Shown piece by piece: positions 43,425-54,518 of a stretch of 64,000 nucleotides of DNA. Position 1 is the first letter of the stretch; each line of letters begins with the position of its first letter. The position numbers and the translations under genes were made by a program. Below the pieces are notes generated by a model, which was not told the DNA's origin, made no database searches, and worked only from the letters and a program-made list of their open reading frames with translations. Source of the DNA: Ensifer sp. IC3342 (GTDB lineage Bacteria > Pseudomonadota > Alphaproteobacteria > Rhizobiales > Rhizobiaceae); contig NZ_JADYVE010000001.1 in assembly GCF_020193655.1 (NCBI RefSeq), positions 930,001 through 994,000 on the forward strand, read 5' to 3'.

Positions 43425-44350
43425 CAGAAACCGAACCCCGCTGAAACAACCGAGTATATATCCTTCGGCGGAATGATGAGTTCGATCGCCAACCGGATAC
43501 CGACGGCGAGGACGAGGAGGGCAAGCAGCGCCCGCAACTGTTCGCCGCGCAACCGCTGGCCGACGCGAACGCCGTATTGCGCCCCGATGACGCCGGCGAT
43601 CATCAACACGAAGGCGAGCACGATATCGACCGTGTAGTTTGTCGATGCCTGGACGATCACGGTGTAAGCCGAGACGAAGACGATCTGAAAGAGCGAGGTG
43701 CCGACGACGACGCTCGTCGGAATGCGCAAGAGATAGATCATCGCCGGCACCATGATGAAGCCGCCGCCGACGCCCATGATCGAGGTCAGGATGCCGATGG
43801 CGAAACCGAGTGTGGCGACCGGAATGACGCTCAGATAGATCTTCGATTTCTTGAATCGCATCTTGAGCGGTAGGCCGTGGATCCAGTTATGCTGCCCGGG
43901 CCGGCGGCGTGGCGTCGATTGGTTCTTCGCGGCCTTCCGCATCGCGCCGATGCTTTCCCAGAGCATCAAGCCACCGACCGAGCCCAGCAGCACGACGTAA
44001 AGCAGCGAGATCACGAGGTCGAGCTGCCCCACTCGGCGCAACAGCGAAAATAGCCAGACGCCCAGCGTTGCGCCAACGAGGCCGCCGCAGAGCAGCACAG
44101 TGCCGAGCTTGATATCGATCGTGCCTCGGCGGAAATGCGTAATGGCACCGGAGATGGAAGAGGCAACCACCTGATTTGCGCCCGTCGCCACCGCCACGAC
44201 TGGCGGAATGTTGTAGAAGATCAACAGCGGAGTGATCAAGAAACCGCCGCCGACGCCAAACATGCCGGACAGAAATCCGACGGCCGCACCCATGCCGAGA
44301 ATGATGAGTATGTTCACCGACAACTCTGCAATGGGCAGATAGACCGTCAC
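43424..44350 (-). CDS. TauE/SafE-family sulfite/organosulfonate exporter
   Basis: A 308-residue permease with about eight helices in two repeats; each repeat has the GGGF motif (FGVGGGFLITP and MGVGGGFIMVP). A basic cytoplasmic loop of about 50 residues (SIGAMRKAAKNQS...KKSKI) separates them. I chose GTG 44350 (MTVYLPIAEL) because GAGG lies seven bases upstream; the longer frame begins in RIME-poor leader sequence without a site. Translationally coupled to the TIGR02186 gene. Substrate may be sulfite, sulfoacetate or another anion. Confidence 0.88.
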   Translation of the reverse strand: MTVYLPIAELSVNILIILGMGAAVGFLSGMFGVGGGFLITPLLIFYNIPPVVAVATGANQVVASSISGAITHFRRGTIDIKLGTVLLCGGLVGATLGVWLFSLLRRVGQLDLVISLLYVVLLGSVGGLMLWESIGAMRKAAKNQSTPRRRPGQHNWIHGLPLKMRFKKSKIYLSVIPVATLGFAIGILTSIMGVGGGFIMVPAMIYLLRIPTSVVVGTSLFQIVFVSAYTVIVQASTNYTVDIVLAFVLMIAGVIGAQYGVRVGQRLRGEQLRALLALLVLAVGIRLAIELIIPPKDIYSVVSAGFGF

Positions 44351-44442
44351 GGCCGAACCTCGATGCGACAAAGGCCCGCGACGCGGGCGGAATTGCGACT
44401 CCACAATCCCTAACCGGAATCGATTGAGGAATTGTGCAATGC

Positions 44443-44548
44443 CTACCGCATGATTCCTTAAATCGGAATCGATTTAAGGACAAAATCATGCAGCATTTCA
44501 AAGCGCTACAGCGGCTTAGCGCGCCCGATTGGACGTGCGGCGCTGTAG
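44443..44548 (-). repeat. RIME element, reverse copy
   Basis: A 106-bp copy with a perfect inner palindrome CCTTAAATCG-GAAT-CGATTTAAGG, upstream of the TauE-type gene. Confidence 0.9.
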
Positions 44549-44841
44549 AATTGTTCGCTGCCTGCGCGTATCCGGAGAGACACGCGGCGCGATGTTTCAA
44601 AGTGGCAAGTGATTCACCACGAGCAGGGGATGTATGGCGGACCGCCCCTCAGCGACGAGGAACAAGCGGCAATTCCTCATGCGCCCCAGGGCCGGAGCTG
44701 TCAACCTTTTCAGGCACATGACCCCAGACTTCGCCCCTGAACCCTGTCGCGCCGATCTGCGGCTTTATTGCGGCGGCGCGGCGCCGTAGATCATTCATTG
44801 CATCATTGAAACAGTGAAATGATCCAGCACTTTGAAGCGAC
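44549..44841. other. Gene-free stretch between RIME and the podJ-side repeats
   Basis: About 290 bases. I see no supported gene; short hairpins occur (for example GGCGGCGCGGCGCCG near 44772-44786). Confidence 0.5.
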
Positions 44842-44941
44842 GCAATTCCGGACGGAAAACCGCTACGCACTTTTTCTGGAATTGCTTTTAAACTCACGCA
44901 ACTCCGGACGGAAAACCGCTACGCACTTTTCCTGGAATTGC
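44842..44941. repeat. Tandem pair of second-family palindromic units at the podJ 3' end
   Basis: Two 44-bp units (44842-44885 and 44898-44941), each GCAAYTCC...CGGAAAACCG...GCACTTTT...GGAATTGC, in direct order 56 bp apart. The second ends one base before the podJ stop codon, so a podJ transcript would read straight into both hairpins. Confidence 0.85.
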
Positions 44942-44942
44942 T

Positions 44943-47900
44943 TTAGGAGTTCCGCTTCAAGAGTTCCTTGACGAGTGCGTCAGTGATCTCTCCGGTCGGC
45001 TCCTGGCCTATGGATTTCTGGAAGGCCTTGATGGCGGTAATCGTCTTCTTCCCCATCTGTCCATCCGGCGTGCCGGCGTCGAAGCCATTGTTGTTGAGAA
45101 TCGCCTGGATATTGCGCACGGCCTTGGTCATGTCGACCGTGGCTGTCTTGGTCGGCGGACCGACCCACGCGTCGGGGATATCCACGGTGTTGGCCTTGGC
45201 GTCGAGCGGCTGAACTTTCCATGCGTCGGCCTTGGCCATGGCGCTAGCCAGCTGTTCGGGCTTCATCGCCTTGGCAATCTCGTCGCGCTTTTCGCCGGCA
45301 TCCTTGTCGCCGTCGCGCGCCGCAATCGAGAACCACTTGTAGGATTCTTCCAGGTCCTGCTTGACGCCATTGCCGCGGGCATAAAGCACCGCGAGGTTGA
45401 ACTGACTGTCGCGAACGCCGAGGCTCGCCGCCTTCTCGAACCATTTGGCGGCTTCGGCGAAATCCGGTGCCCCGTCGCGGCCGCTGGCGAGCATGACCGC
45501 GAGGTTGTGGATCGCGCTCGCGTTGCCGGCAGCGGCGGCCTTCAGATAAAGCGTCTTCGCCTTGACCGGGTCGCGCGCGACGCCCGACCCTTTTTCATAA
45601 AGATTGGCGAGCCGGTACTCCGCCGGGATCACGCCGGCATCCGCCGCGCGCTGATACCATTTTACCGCTTCCGCGGGATCTTCATTGACGCCGCGACCCT
45701 CGGTGAAGCGGGACCCGATCTCGTAGAAAGCGAGCGGGTCGCCGCCTTTGGCGGCCGTAACAAGAGCTGGCGGGCCAAAACCTTCGGGAAGAACTATGTC
45801 GCCGGCCTTGGCGACAGGCTCGAATGTCCCCGCTTTGGTGGCGATCGCAGGAGCGACCTGAAATGTCGACGCGCTCGCTTGTGCCGGTTCGCTTGCCGGA
45901 TGCAGCAAGGGCGCGTGATTGCTGCCGTCGGTCACGGGCGCGGTCTCAGCTGGCTTCGCGGCGGGAGCCGTATTCGCGGTCACAGCGGTCCCTGCCGCAG
46001 GCTCCGCTTTTGCCACCGGCGCCTCTGCCGGTGTCTTGGCGACAGAAGCGGAGGCCGTTTCGGTCAGATCATCGTCCACCGTCTTCGCTTCCGCAACTTG
46101 CGGAACCGTCTTCTGCTCGACCACCGCTACCGGTTGGATTTCCGGCATGTCCCGGCCCTTGAGGACGGTGCTGACGAGCGGATAGGACATGATCGCCAGC
46201 AGCACCGCACCGACCGCCATCAGGATCGGACGGCGATGACGGGCAAAGGCACCAACACTGGACGAGCCGCTACTGTCCTTCACGCCGTTCAGCGTATCCG
46301 CTTCCTCGACCGCCAGTTGCGCCGCGCGACGCGCAGCCGCGATGAAATCGGCCTTGTCGCCTTCGAGCGCCGGCTGGCCGCCGCGGCTCATCTGACCGGC
46401 GCGGACGCGCTCGAGAATCTTCTTCACGTCCGGCGCACCGGAGCCGGGCTCGAGCAGCTGGTTGGCGTCCTCGGGGGCGAGCATCTCGGACGGGTCGATC
46501 GATGGAGCGGGTTCGACCACCTGCCGCACGCGCTCAGGCAAAGTAGCGGCCCGTTTGCCGCTAAAGCGACGGGTCAGCCCGGCGAGCAATCCCTTTCTGG
46601 CGGAGGGTGCCGGCTCCCGAACCTCGTCCTTTTCGACCGTCGAAACTGCTTGCGCGACCACCAGATCATCGACTGTGGTGGAGGCCGGCGCAGCTGCAGC
46701 CGCCTCATCTTCCGCCTGCAGCACCCGGACATTCCGCTCAAGATCGTCGTCGCGATCATCGAAATCGGCATTGCCGGAACGGTTGCCGAAATCCGGTTGC
46801 GGGGTCCTCGGCATTGCGGGAACGTCGCGCGTGATCGCAGGATCGGGCCGCACGGCGGCAGCGACCGGCTCGCGGTCTTCGAGCAGTTCCAGCTTCTCGG
46901 CGATCTGAACAAGCGTTTCATGCAAGGCTTCGAATGTCCGCGCCGTACGTTCATTGCTCGAACGGCTGAGGTCCTCGAGCGTCCTCAGATCCTCGGCGAG
47001 CGCCGAGATTGCCGCCATGTCGCCGCTGGCATGCACCGGGCCATTGTTGGCAAAGGCCTCCATGACGGCTTCAGCAGCCTGGCGCGCTGCTTCGATGATG
47101 TATTCGTCGTTGGTTGCCAAATACTCTTCAAGTGCGCTCATCCGGCTTTCGAAATTCGCCGGAGCCGCACCGGACTCGATGCGCGGCTGGCTGATCAGCG
47201 TCGACAGATTGGCGATCTGAGCCTCGAGGTTGCGCAGCGCTTCGCGGTCGTCGAACGGAGCAGCATGCGTTTCTTCCAGGCGCTGTGCGATATCCGCAAG
47301 GCGGTCTTCCAGACGCTCGAAGCGCTGATCCGCCACAGGTTGCTCCGCCTGCATGTTCAATTCGTCGATGCGGCGCGCGAGATGGTCGAGACGCTCCGCC
47401 AGAGCCGAGTTGACACTGCCCTGGTCCAGAGCCTCGATCCGCTGCGAAATGTCGGCGAGATAGTCAGCCAGCTCCGCTTGCGCATTTTTCTGGTTGCTCT
47501 CGAGCAGCATCGAGAGTTCGTCGAGGCGCACCTCGAGCCGCGTTGCGGCCTTCTCGCCCGACAGTTCTTCGATGCGCGCCGTCAGCGCTTCGATCCGTGC
47601 CCCGAGCCCGGCCTCGACCGGACGAGCGACTTCGTCGATCTGGCGCGAGAGATCGCCAAGCCGACTTTCGAAGCGGCTGACGAGAGCGTTGTCAAAGTCC
47701 GCCGCGTTGCGGCCATTGACGGCGATTGCCCGGCTGATCTCATCGAACCGCGCATCAAACTCGGCAAGCTGCGAGACGAGGCGGCTGTCGGCCGGCTGCA
47801 TTTGCCGTCCCAAGAGCTCGATCGCATCGGCGATCGCGAGGAGCTTTTCCTCCAGCGCGTCGAAAGCCGATGCGCTATTCAGCGAGCCGATTTGCGACTT

Positions 47901-48635
47901 CATGTCATCGAGCCTGTAGGCGAGAGCCACGAGTTCGTCATCGCGGTTCCGGTCGAAGGCGTTCAGGCGCTCCTCGACACTGTTCCAGCGGTCTTCCAGG
48001 CGGCGGATGCCATCTTCGCTCGCCAAGCCGTCGATCAGCGCCCTCAGGCCATCGAATTCGACGCGCAGCGCGTCCGCCTGAGCGGGCGACGCCTGCCGGC
48101 CGAGCTGGTGAATGCCTTCCGCCAGGCGCTGCATATCTGCCCGAATGTCCCCGGCGAAAAGATGATCCTGCGCTTCGGCCTTGATGCCGCGGATTTCCGA
48201 ACGCAGAGCACTCAGTTCGCGAACGAGCCCGTCGCTGATATCACGCTTCAACTCCTGCCGCAGGCCGACCAGAGCCTCGGCTATGTCGGCCGCGGCCGAT
48301 GCGGATCGCACCGGTGCGACCGGCGGCCGCGTCTCTTCGTGGACGCGGCCGGAAGCAACACGATCGGCCTCTCGCGCGGCGATTCGTTCGCGCAGCGACG
48401 TTCGCTCCCGGCCTGCGCTCAAAGCGCGCTGGCGCTGCAGAATTTCGGAGACAGCGTCGCTGGTCGTCGTCGGGCGCTCAGTCTGGCGGTGCTGGGCCTC
48501 GCGCCCCGCACCGCTCATCAAGCCTTCGATGCGGGCCTCCAGGCCCTCGATCGTGCGGTTCAGGGCATCAAGCGACGGCCTGTCGCTGTAGGACGGGATA
48601 CTTGCGCGCTGAGGATTGGATCGCGATCCGTTCAT
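44943..48635 (-). CDS. podJ: PodJ-like polar organizing/localization factor
   Basis: A 1230-residue, single-pass protein. The N-terminal ~680 residues are largely coiled coil (repeated RLEDR, LDELS, ERLDHLARRIDEL patterns), then a disordered acidic/proline-rich linker, one helix (PILMAVGAVLLAIMSYPLV, near residue 800), a P/A/T-rich periplasmic spacer, four Sel1-type repeats (about 960-1120) and a C-terminal peptidoglycan-binding domain (about 1165-1228). This matches Caulobacter PodJ and Sinorhizobium PodJ1, which mark the new pole and affect division, motility and exopolysaccharide. Start ATG 48635 (MNGSRSNPQ) follows GAAGAG; ATGs at 48662/48665 are alternatives. Confidence 0.9.
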   Translation of the reverse strand: MNGSRSNPQRASIPSYSDRPSLDALNRTIEGLEARIEGLMSGAGREAQHRQTERPTTTSDAVSEILQRQRALSAGRERTSLRERIAAREADRVASGRVHEETRPPVAPVRSASAAADIAEALVGLRQELKRDISDGLVRELSALRSEIRGIKAEAQDHLFAGDIRADMQRLAEGIHQLGRQASPAQADALRVEFDGLRALIDGLASEDGIRRLEDRWNSVEERLNAFDRNRDDELVALAYRLDDMKSQIGSLNSASAFDALEEKLLAIADAIELLGRQMQPADSRLVSQLAEFDARFDEISRAIAVNGRNAADFDNALVSRFESRLGDLSRQIDEVARPVEAGLGARIEALTARIEELSGEKAATRLEVRLDELSMLLESNQKNAQAELADYLADISQRIEALDQGSVNSALAERLDHLARRIDELNMQAEQPVADQRFERLEDRLADIAQRLEETHAAPFDDREALRNLEAQIANLSTLISQPRIESGAAPANFESRMSALEEYLATNDEYIIEAARQAAEAVMEAFANNGPVHASGDMAAISALAEDLRTLEDLSRSSNERTARTFEALHETLVQIAEKLELLEDREPVAAAVRPDPAITRDVPAMPRTPQPDFGNRSGNADFDDRDDDLERNVRVLQAEDEAAAAAPASTTVDDLVVAQAVSTVEKDEVREPAPSARKGLLAGLTRRFSGKRAATLPERVRQVVEPAPSIDPSEMLAPEDANQLLEPGSGAPDVKKILERVRAGQMSRGGQPALEGDKADFIAAARRAAQLAVEEADTLNGVKDSSGSSSVGAFARHRRPILMAVGAVLLAIMSYPLVSTVLKGRDMPEIQPVAVVEQKTVPQVAEAKTVDDDLTETASASVAKTPAEAPVAKAEPAAGTAVTANTAPAAKPAETAPVTDGSNHAPLLHPASEPAQASASTFQVAPAIATKAGTFEPVAKAGDIVLPEGFGPPALVTAAKGGDPLAFYEIGSRFTEGRGVNEDPAEAVKWYQRAADAGVIPAEYRLANLYEKGSGVARDPVKAKTLYLKAAAAGNASAIHNLAVMLASGRDGAPDFAEAAKWFEKAASLGVRDSQFNLAVLYARGNGVKQDLEESYKWFSIAARDGDKDAGEKRDEIAKAMKPEQLASAMAKADAWKVQPLDAKANTVDIPDAWVGPPTKTATVDMTKAVRNIQAILNNNGFDAGTPDGQMGKKTITAIKAFQKSIGQEPTGEITDALVKELLKRNS

Positions 48636-49057
48636 TGTCTCTTCGCCCCTGTCGTTGACCATCATCGAAAGCCGCAACGAGAAGAGCCAGGCTCCGAGCC
48701 CGCGGTGCGATCGATGCTGTCAAAGCAACAACAACGCGAGGACGGGACCGGTTGCAGCTTTGACTCTCTCACCACCCACAATTCATTAAACGTGGTAAAT
48801 AAGCGGTTAATCAGTCTCATTTTTTTAACGTTTTGTCAGGATCACGGCCGTTGCGCACGCCCATACGCTGGCGCCCCTCGCGGCGGACGCGACTGCGAAA
48901 CTTTTTTTGGCACTTTTGACGTTTACGCAAACGTCAAAATTCTGTAGCATCCTGCCGACGATGCGAGACCGCGTCCAGCGGTGTACGCTCAAAGCATTGA
49001 AAATCGGGCAAAGCGCACCTTGGCGCGTGCCCGAAGGGAGACAAAGGCGAGGAACGA
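48636..49057. promoter_or_regulatory. Divergent control region of podJ and the fad operon
   Basis: A 422-bp non-coding region. An AT-rich part (48780-48840) lies on the podJ side, and the palindrome at 48914-48939 on the fad side. No additional gene is supported. Confidence 0.5.
48914..48939. promoter_or_regulatory. 26-bp palindrome at the fadE promoter
   Basis: TTTTGACGTTT-ACGC-AAACGTCAAAA has 11-base arms that match perfectly, with an asymmetric centre. It contains a TTGACG -35-like hexamer and lies about 120 bp before the acyl-CoA dehydrogenase gene. TTGACGTTNACGTAAACG-type sites are known for MerR-family LiuR and related fatty/branched-chain acid regulators; the regulator here is inferred. 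Confidence 0.65.
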
Positions 49058-50854
49058 ATGCCCATCTACAAGGCCCCGGTTGACGACACCCTGTTCATCC
49101 TCAACGACGTGCTCGGCATCGAGCGCTACAACAACCTGCCGGGTTTTGCCGATGCGACCCCCGACATGGTTGCGGCCATCATCGGCGAGGCTGCCAAACT
49201 TGCGGAAGAGGCGCTTTTCCCGATCAATCTCTCCGGCGACCAAGAGGGTTGCACGCGCCACGACGACGGTTCCGTTACGGTGCCGAAGGGCTTCAAGCAG
49301 GCCTTTGACCTCTATCGCGAGGGTGGCTGGCTTGGCCTCGCGGCGCCGGAAGAGTTCGGCGGCCAGGGCCTGCCCTACACGCTGCACACGGCCGTCGGCG
49401 AATACATGTCCGCTGCCAACATGTCGCTGATGATGTATCCGGGCCTGACGCAGGGGGCGATCGCCGCCATCCTCGTCCACGGTTCCGAGGAGCAGAAGCG
49501 GACCTATTTGCCGAAGATGGTAGACGGCACCTGGACCGGCACGATGAACCTGACCGAGCCGCATTGCGGCACCGACCTCGGACTCCTGCGCACCAAGGCC
49601 GTGCCCAACGGCGACGGCTCCTACCGGATTTCCGGCCAGAAGATCTTCATCTCCGCCGGTGAACACGACATGGCTGAGAACATCATCCATCTGGTGCTTG
49701 CCCGGATCGAAGGCGCGCCGGAGGGCGTCAAGGGCATCTCGCTCTTCATCGTGCCGAAGTTCGGGCTCAATGACGGCGGCAAACCCGCGGAACGCAACGG
49801 CGTCTCCTGCGGCGCGATCGAAGAGAAGATGGGCATTCATGGCAACGCCACCTGCGTCATGAACTACGACGAGGCGACCGGCTACCTGATCGGGGCTGAG
49901 AACAAAGGCCTCAGCGCCATGTTCGTGATGATGAACGAGGCCCGTCTTGCCGTCGGCATGCAGGGGCTCGCGATCGCCGAGATCGCCTATCAGAATGCCG
50001 CGAACTACGCCCGTGAACGCCTCCAGGGTCGCTCGCTTTCTGGTGCCAAGGCGCCCGACCAAAAGGCCGATCCGATCATCGTCCATCCGGACGTGCGTCG
50101 CACGCTGATGACGATAAAGGCGTTCAACGAAGGCGGCCGCGCCTTCACGCTCTGGACGGCGCTGAAATCCGATATCGCCCACCGCTCCGACAGCGAAGAG
50201 GACCGCCAGGCCGCCGACGACATTCTCGGCCTGATGACTCCGATCCTCAAGGGTGTTCTGACCGATAGGGGCTTCGACCACACTGTCATGGCACAGCAGG
50301 TCTTCGGCGGTCACGGCTATATCGAAGAGCACGGTATGAGCCAGTATGTGCGCGATGCCCGCATCGCCATGATCTATGAGGGTGCCAACGGCATCCAGGC
50401 GCTCGACCTCGTCGGCCGGAAACTGGCGCTGAACGGCGGCCGCGCCGTCATGGCGCTCTTCAAGGAGATCGGCGATTTCTGCCAGGAGAACCGCAACGAC
50501 GAGAAGCTTTCCGGCTACACCAAGGCGCTGAAGAAGGGGCTGAACGATCTGCAGGCGGCAACCATGTGGTTCATGCAGAACGCCATGGCGAAACCCGACA
50601 ACGCCGGCGCCGGCTCGACCGACTACATGCACCTCTTCGGCCTTGTCGTGCTCGGCTACATGTGGGCCAGGATCGCCAAGACGGCGGAGGAGAAGCTCGC
50701 CGTTGGCGAAACCGAACGCGCGGACTATCTCAAGAACAAGCTGATCACGGCGAGGTTCTTCATGGAGCGTATCATGCCCGAAACGGCGCTGCGGAAGGCC
50801 CGCATCGAAACCGGCGCCGACACGCTGATGGCGCTGGACGCCACCGCGTTCTGA
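49058..50854 (+). CDS. Acyl-CoA dehydrogenase
   Basis: A 598-residue FAD enzyme performing the first step of beta-oxidation. The N-terminal extension found in long acyl-CoA dehydrogenases, the flavin motif [19 protein letters not shown], and the likely catalytic glutamate in [12 protein letters not shown] are visible. A C-terminal extension (about 470-598, with KRALKKG- and AFFME-type helices) matches the AcylCoADH_C-like domain. GAGGAA precedes ATG 49058. First gene of a three-gene operon with thiolase and FadB. Confidence 0.93.
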   Translation: MPIYKAPVDDTLFILNDVLGIERYNNLPGFADATPDMVAAIIGEAAKLAEEALFPINLSGDQEGCTRHDDGSVTVPKGFKQAFDLYREGGWLGLAAPEEFGGQGLPYTLHTAVGEYMSAANMSLMMYPGLTQGAIAAILVHGSEEQKRTYLPKMVDGTWTGTMNLTEPHCGTDLGLLRTKAVPNGDGSYRISGQKIFISAGEHDMAENIIHLVLARIEGAPEGVKGISLFIVPKFGLNDGGKPAERNGVSCGAIEEKMGIHGNATCVMNYDEATGYLIGAENKGLSAMFVMMNEARLAVGMQGLAIAEIAYQNAANYARERLQGRSLSGAKAPDQKADPIIVHPDVRRTLMTIKAFNEGGRAFTLWTALKSDIAHRSDSEEDRQAADDILGLMTPILKGVLTDRGFDHTVMAQQVFGGHGYIEEHGMSQYVRDARIAMIYEGANGIQALDLVGRKLALNGGRAVMALFKEIGDFCQENRNDEKLSGYTKALKKGLNDLQAATMWFMQNAMAKPDNAGAGSTDYMHLFGLVVLGYMWARIAKTAEEKLAVGETERADYLKNKLITARFFMERIMPETALRKARIETGADTLMALDATAF

Positions 50855-50963
50855 TTTCACACTCAGAGCAGGATGAGCAAAGCGCGAGGCGGCTTCGGCA
50901 AGCATCCCGCTCCAATGCATCAAGCGCGGCTCGAAGCGATGCCGCCCAAAGGGAGATCAAGAG

Positions 50964-52172
50964 ATGACGAAAGTCTTCGTTTACGACCACGTGCGCACAC
51001 CGCGCGGCCGTGGCAAGAAGGACGGATCGCTGCACGAGGTGCCGTCCGTCCGCCTCGCGGCCAAGATGCTGGAAGCGGTGCGCGACCGTAACGGCCTCGA
51101 TACGTCGACCGTCGACGACATCATCATGGGCTGCGTCGATCCAGTGATGGATGCAGGCTCGGTCATCCCCAAGGCAGCAGCCTTCGAGGCCGGCTATTCG
51201 ACGCGTGCGCCGGGCATGCAGATCTCGCGCTTCTGCGCCTCCGGCCTCGATGCCGTCAACTTCGGCGCCGCGAAGATCGCCCAGGGTGCGGACGACATCG
51301 TGATTGCCGGCGGCGTCGAGTCCATGTCGCGTGTCGGTCTCGGCATGTCGGGCGGCTCCTGGTTCATGGACCCCTCCGTCAACCTGCCGGCCTATTTCAT
51401 GCCGCAGGGCGTCTCGGCCGATCTGATCGCCACCAAATACGGCTTTTCGCGTGACGACGTCGACGCCTATGCGGTCGAAAGCCAGAAGCGCGCCGCCAAT
51501 GCCTGGGAAAAGGGCTACTTCAAGAACTCGGTAGTGCCGGTCAAGGATCAGAACGGCCTGACCATTCTCGACCGCGACGAGCACATGCGCCCGACCACCG
51601 ACATGCAAGCGCTCGCCTCGCTCAACCCCTCCTTCCAGATGCCTGGCGAGATGGGCGGCTTCGAGGCCGTCGCCATCCAGGCGCATCCGGAAATCGAGCG
51701 GATCAACTATGTCCACCACGCCGGCAACTCCTCCGGCATCGTCGACGGCGCGGCCGCCGTTCTCCTCGGCTCCAAGGCCGGCGGCGAATCCATGGGCCTG
51801 AAGCCGCGGGCGCGCATCCGCGCCTTCGCCAATATCGGCTCCGACCCTGCACTGATGCTGACCGGTCCGGTCGACGTGACCGAAAAGCTCCTGAAGCGCG
51901 CCGACATGAAGCTCTCCGACATCGACCTCTTCGAGCTCAACGAAGCTTTTGCCGCGGTCGTCCTCCGCTACATGCAGGCTTTCGACATTTCGCACGACCA
52001 GATCAACGTCAATGGCGGCGCGATCGCCATGGGCCATCCGCTCGGCGCCACAGGCGCGATGATCCTCGGCACCGTGCTCGACGAACTGGAGCGTCGCGAC
52101 CTCAACACCGCGCTCGTCACGCTCTGCATCGGCGCCGGCATGGGCACCGCCACCATCATCGAACGCGTCTGA
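50964..52172 (+). CDS. fadA: Acetyl-CoA acyltransferase (thiolase)
   Basis: A 402-residue thiolase. The acyl-accepting Cys91 lies in [11 protein letters not shown], the His in [15 protein letters not shown] and the second Cys in [17 protein letters not shown] lies ten bases before ATG 50964. It cleaves 3-ketoacyl-CoA in the last step of beta-oxidation. The order dehydrogenase-thiolase-FadB with gaps of 109 and 21 bp suggests a single transcript. Confidence 0.93.
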   Translation: MTKVFVYDHVRTPRGRGKKDGSLHEVPSVRLAAKMLEAVRDRNGLDTSTVDDIIMGCVDPVMDAGSVIPKAAAFEAGYSTRAPGMQISRFCASGLDAVNFGAAKIAQGADDIVIAGGVESMSRVGLGMSGGSWFMDPSVNLPAYFMPQGVSADLIATKYGFSRDDVDAYAVESQKRAANAWEKGYFKNSVVPVKDQNGLTILDRDEHMRPTTDMQALASLNPSFQMPGEMGGFEAVAIQAHPEIERINYVHHAGNSSGIVDGAAAVLLGSKAGGESMGLKPRARIRAFANIGSDPALMLTGPVDVTEKLLKRADMKLSDIDLFELNEAFAAVVLRYMQAFDISHDQINVNGGAIAMGHPLGATGAMILGTVLDELERRDLNTALVTLCIGAGMGTATIIERV

Positions 52173-52193
52173 TCCGATCCGGGGAGAGAGAAT

Positions 52194-54407
52194 ATGTCTT
52201 ACACGAACTTCAAGATCGAAACCGACGGCGATGGCATTGCGCTCGTTACCTGGGACATGCCCGAGAAGTCGATGAACGTCTTCACCCAGGAGGTGATGGA
52301 GGAACTGAACGCGATCGTCGACCAGACCACCGCCGACGCGGCCGTCAAGGGTGTCGTCTTCACCTCCGGCAAGTCGTCCTTCTCCGGCGGTGCCGATCTT
52401 TCGATGATCAAGTCGATGTTCATCTTTCAGGCCGAGGAAAAGAAGAAGGACCCGGCCAATGCGGCGCAAAAACTCTTCGACCTCGTCGGCCGCATGACAG
52501 GCCTTTTCCGCAAGCTCGAAACCTCGGGCAAGCCCTGGGTCTCGGCGATCAACGGCACCTGCATGGGCGGCGCTTTCGAGCTGTCGCTCGCCTGCCATGG
52601 CCGTGTCGCCTCCAATTCGAAGGCGGTGAAGATCGCGCTGCCGGAAGTCAAGGTCGGCATCTTCCCCGGCGCCGGCGGTACCCAGCGCGTGCCGCGCCTC
52701 ACCAACGCGCAGGACGCGCTGCAGATGATGACGACCGGCTCCTCCTTGACCGCGGCGCGTGCCAAGGCGATGGGGCTCGTGCATGAGGTGGTCGATCCGG
52801 ACAAGCTGATCGACGCCGCCAAGACGATGATCAAGAACGGCCTGAAGCCGGTTCAGCCCTGGGACGAAAAGGGCTTCAAAGTGCCGGGCGGCGGCATCTG
52901 GACGCCGGCATCGGCCCAGCTCTGGCCGGCCGCCTCTGGCATTCTGCGCCGCGAGACCTATGGCAACTATCCGGGTGCGATCGCCATCCTGAAATGCGTC
53001 TATGAAGGGCTGCAGGTCCCGTTCGACACGGCCTTGAAGATCGAGCAGCGCTACTTCACCGAGATCCTGCAGACGACCGAAGCCTTCTCGATGATCCGCT
53101 CGCTGTTCATCTCGATGCAAGAGCTCGGCAAGGGCGCCCGTCGCCCCGCCGGCGTGCCGAAAACCGAGCTCAGGAAAGTCGGTGTCGTCGGCGCCGGCTT
53201 CATGGGTGCCTCGATCGCCTACGTCACCGCCGCCGCTGGCATTCCGGTAACCCTCATCGACCGCGACATGGAAACGGCCGAAAAGGGCAAGGCGCATTCG
53301 GAAGGGCTGGTCAAGGATTCGATCGGTAAGGGCCGGCTGACCAAGGAAGAAGGCGAGGCGCTGCTTGCCCGCATCACGCCGTCGGCCGACTATGGCGATC
53401 TCAAGGATGCCGGCCTCGTCGTCGAGGCGGTCTTCGAGGATCGGCAGGTGAAGAAGGACGTGATCGAGAAGATCGAAGCGGTGATTGCCGAGGATGCAAT
53501 CTTCGCCTCCAACACTTCGACGCTGCCGATCACCGGACTTGCCAAGAATTCCAAGCGGCCGGAACAGTTCATCGGCATCCATTTCTTCTCGCCGGTCGAG
53601 AAGATGATGCTGACGGAAGTGATCCTCGGCAAGGAGACAGGCGACCGTGCGCTTGCGACCGCGCTCGACTTTGTCGCAGCGATCAAGAAGACGCCGATCG
53701 TCGTCAACGACACCCGCGGCTTCTACGTCAACCGCTGCGTCTTCCGCTATATCCATGAAGCCTACGACATGCTGATCCAAGGCGTGCCGCCGGCGATGAT
53801 CGAAAATGCCGCCAAGATGGCCGGCATGCCGGTCGGTCCGTTGTCGCTCAACGACGAGGTGGCGATCGACCTCAGCCAGAAGATCCTGAAGGCGACCGTC
53901 GCCGATCTCGGCGAGAAGGCCGTCGATCCGCGGCACATGGCGCTGATCAACAAGATGGTCGACGAACTCGATCGCCGCGGACGCAAGAACGGCAAGGGAT
54001 TCTACGAATATCCGGCGAAGCCCGCCAAGAAATATCTCTGGCCGGAACTGAAGACGCTCTATCCGCAGCAGCAGGCCGACAAGATCGACGTCGGGGTGCT
54101 GAAGCAACGTTTCCTCGCGACCATCGCTCTGGAAGCCGCCCGCACCATCGAGGAAGGCATCGTCACCGATCCGCGCGAGGCCGATGTCGGCTCCATCCTC
54201 GGCTTCGGCTTCGCCCCCTACACCGGCGGCACGCTTTCCTACATCGACGGTATGGGCGCGAAGGCTTTCGTCAAGCTCTGCGAGAAGCTCGCCAAGGATT
54301 ATGGCGACCACTTCAAGCCAACGCCGCTGCTCAAGGACATGGCGGAAAAGGGCGAGACCTTTTACGGTCGCTTCGATCCTTACGGAGAGTCGAAGAAGGC
54401 GGCGTAA
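52194..54407 (+). CDS. fadB: FadB/FadJ-type enoyl-CoA hydratase/3-hydroxyacyl-CoA dehydrogenase
   Basis: A 737-residue bifunctional enzyme. The N-terminal crotonase domain (1 to about 190) has the oxyanion segments [15 protein letters not shown] and [14 protein letters not shown] with the catalytic glutamates in [17 protein letters not shown]. The NAD site [12 protein letters not shown] (near 329) begins the dehydrogenase domain, with its catalytic His in [21 protein letters not shown] precedes ATG 52194. It supplies the middle two steps of beta-oxidation. A terminator follows 32 bp on. Confidence 0.95.
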   Translation: MSYTNFKIETDGDGIALVTWDMPEKSMNVFTQEVMEELNAIVDQTTADAAVKGVVFTSGKSSFSGGADLSMIKSMFIFQAEEKKKDPANAAQKLFDLVGRMTGLFRKLETSGKPWVSAINGTCMGGAFELSLACHGRVASNSKAVKIALPEVKVGIFPGAGGTQRVPRLTNAQDALQMMTTGSSLTAARAKAMGLVHEVVDPDKLIDAAKTMIKNGLKPVQPWDEKGFKVPGGGIWTPASAQLWPAASGILRRETYGNYPGAIAILKCVYEGLQVPFDTALKIEQRYFTEILQTTEAFSMIRSLFISMQELGKGARRPAGVPKTELRKVGVVGAGFMGASIAYVTAAAGIPVTLIDRDMETAEKGKAHSEGLVKDSIGKGRLTKEEGEALLARITPSADYGDLKDAGLVVEAVFEDRQVKKDVIEKIEAVIAEDAIFASNTSTLPITGLAKNSKRPEQFIGIHFFSPVEKMMLTEVILGKETGDRALATALDFVAAIKKTPIVVNDTRGFYVNRCVFRYIHEAYDMLIQGVPPAMIENAAKMAGMPVGPLSLNDEVAIDLSQKILKATVADLGEKAVDPRHMALINKMVDELDRRGRKNGKGFYEYPAKPAKKYLWPELKTLYPQQQADKIDVGVLKQRFLATIALEAARTIEEGIVTDPREADVGSILGFGFAPYTGGTLSYIDGMGAKAFVKLCEKLAKDYGDHFKPTPLLKDMAEKGETFYGRFDPYGESKKAA

Positions 54408-54438
54408 GCCGCCTGCACCTTTCCAAGCAAGAATCCGA

Positions 54439-54468
54439 GGGCCGTGCCGATGGGGTGCGGCCCTTTTC
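54439..54468 (+). terminator. Rho-independent terminator of the fad operon
   Basis: GGGCCG...CGGCCC with a 13-base loop followed by TTTTCTT, 32 bp after the fadB stop. Confidence 0.75.
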
Positions 54469-54518
54469 TTCATTCGTACCGGGCGAGGTAGATGATCTAA
54501 GTGCTCGAGCTTGACCGC

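Noticed and set aside
48784..48820. TTAA-rich stretch resembling a CtrA box upstream of podJ
   Set aside because: Spacing between TTAA halves is not the seven bases of the consensus (six or fourteen), so not listed as a site.
45507..48947. 1146-codon open frame antisense to podJ
   Set aside because: Arg/Leu-rich shadow of a coiled-coil gene; the podJ frame shows membrane helix, Sel1 repeats and a peptidoglycan-binding domain.
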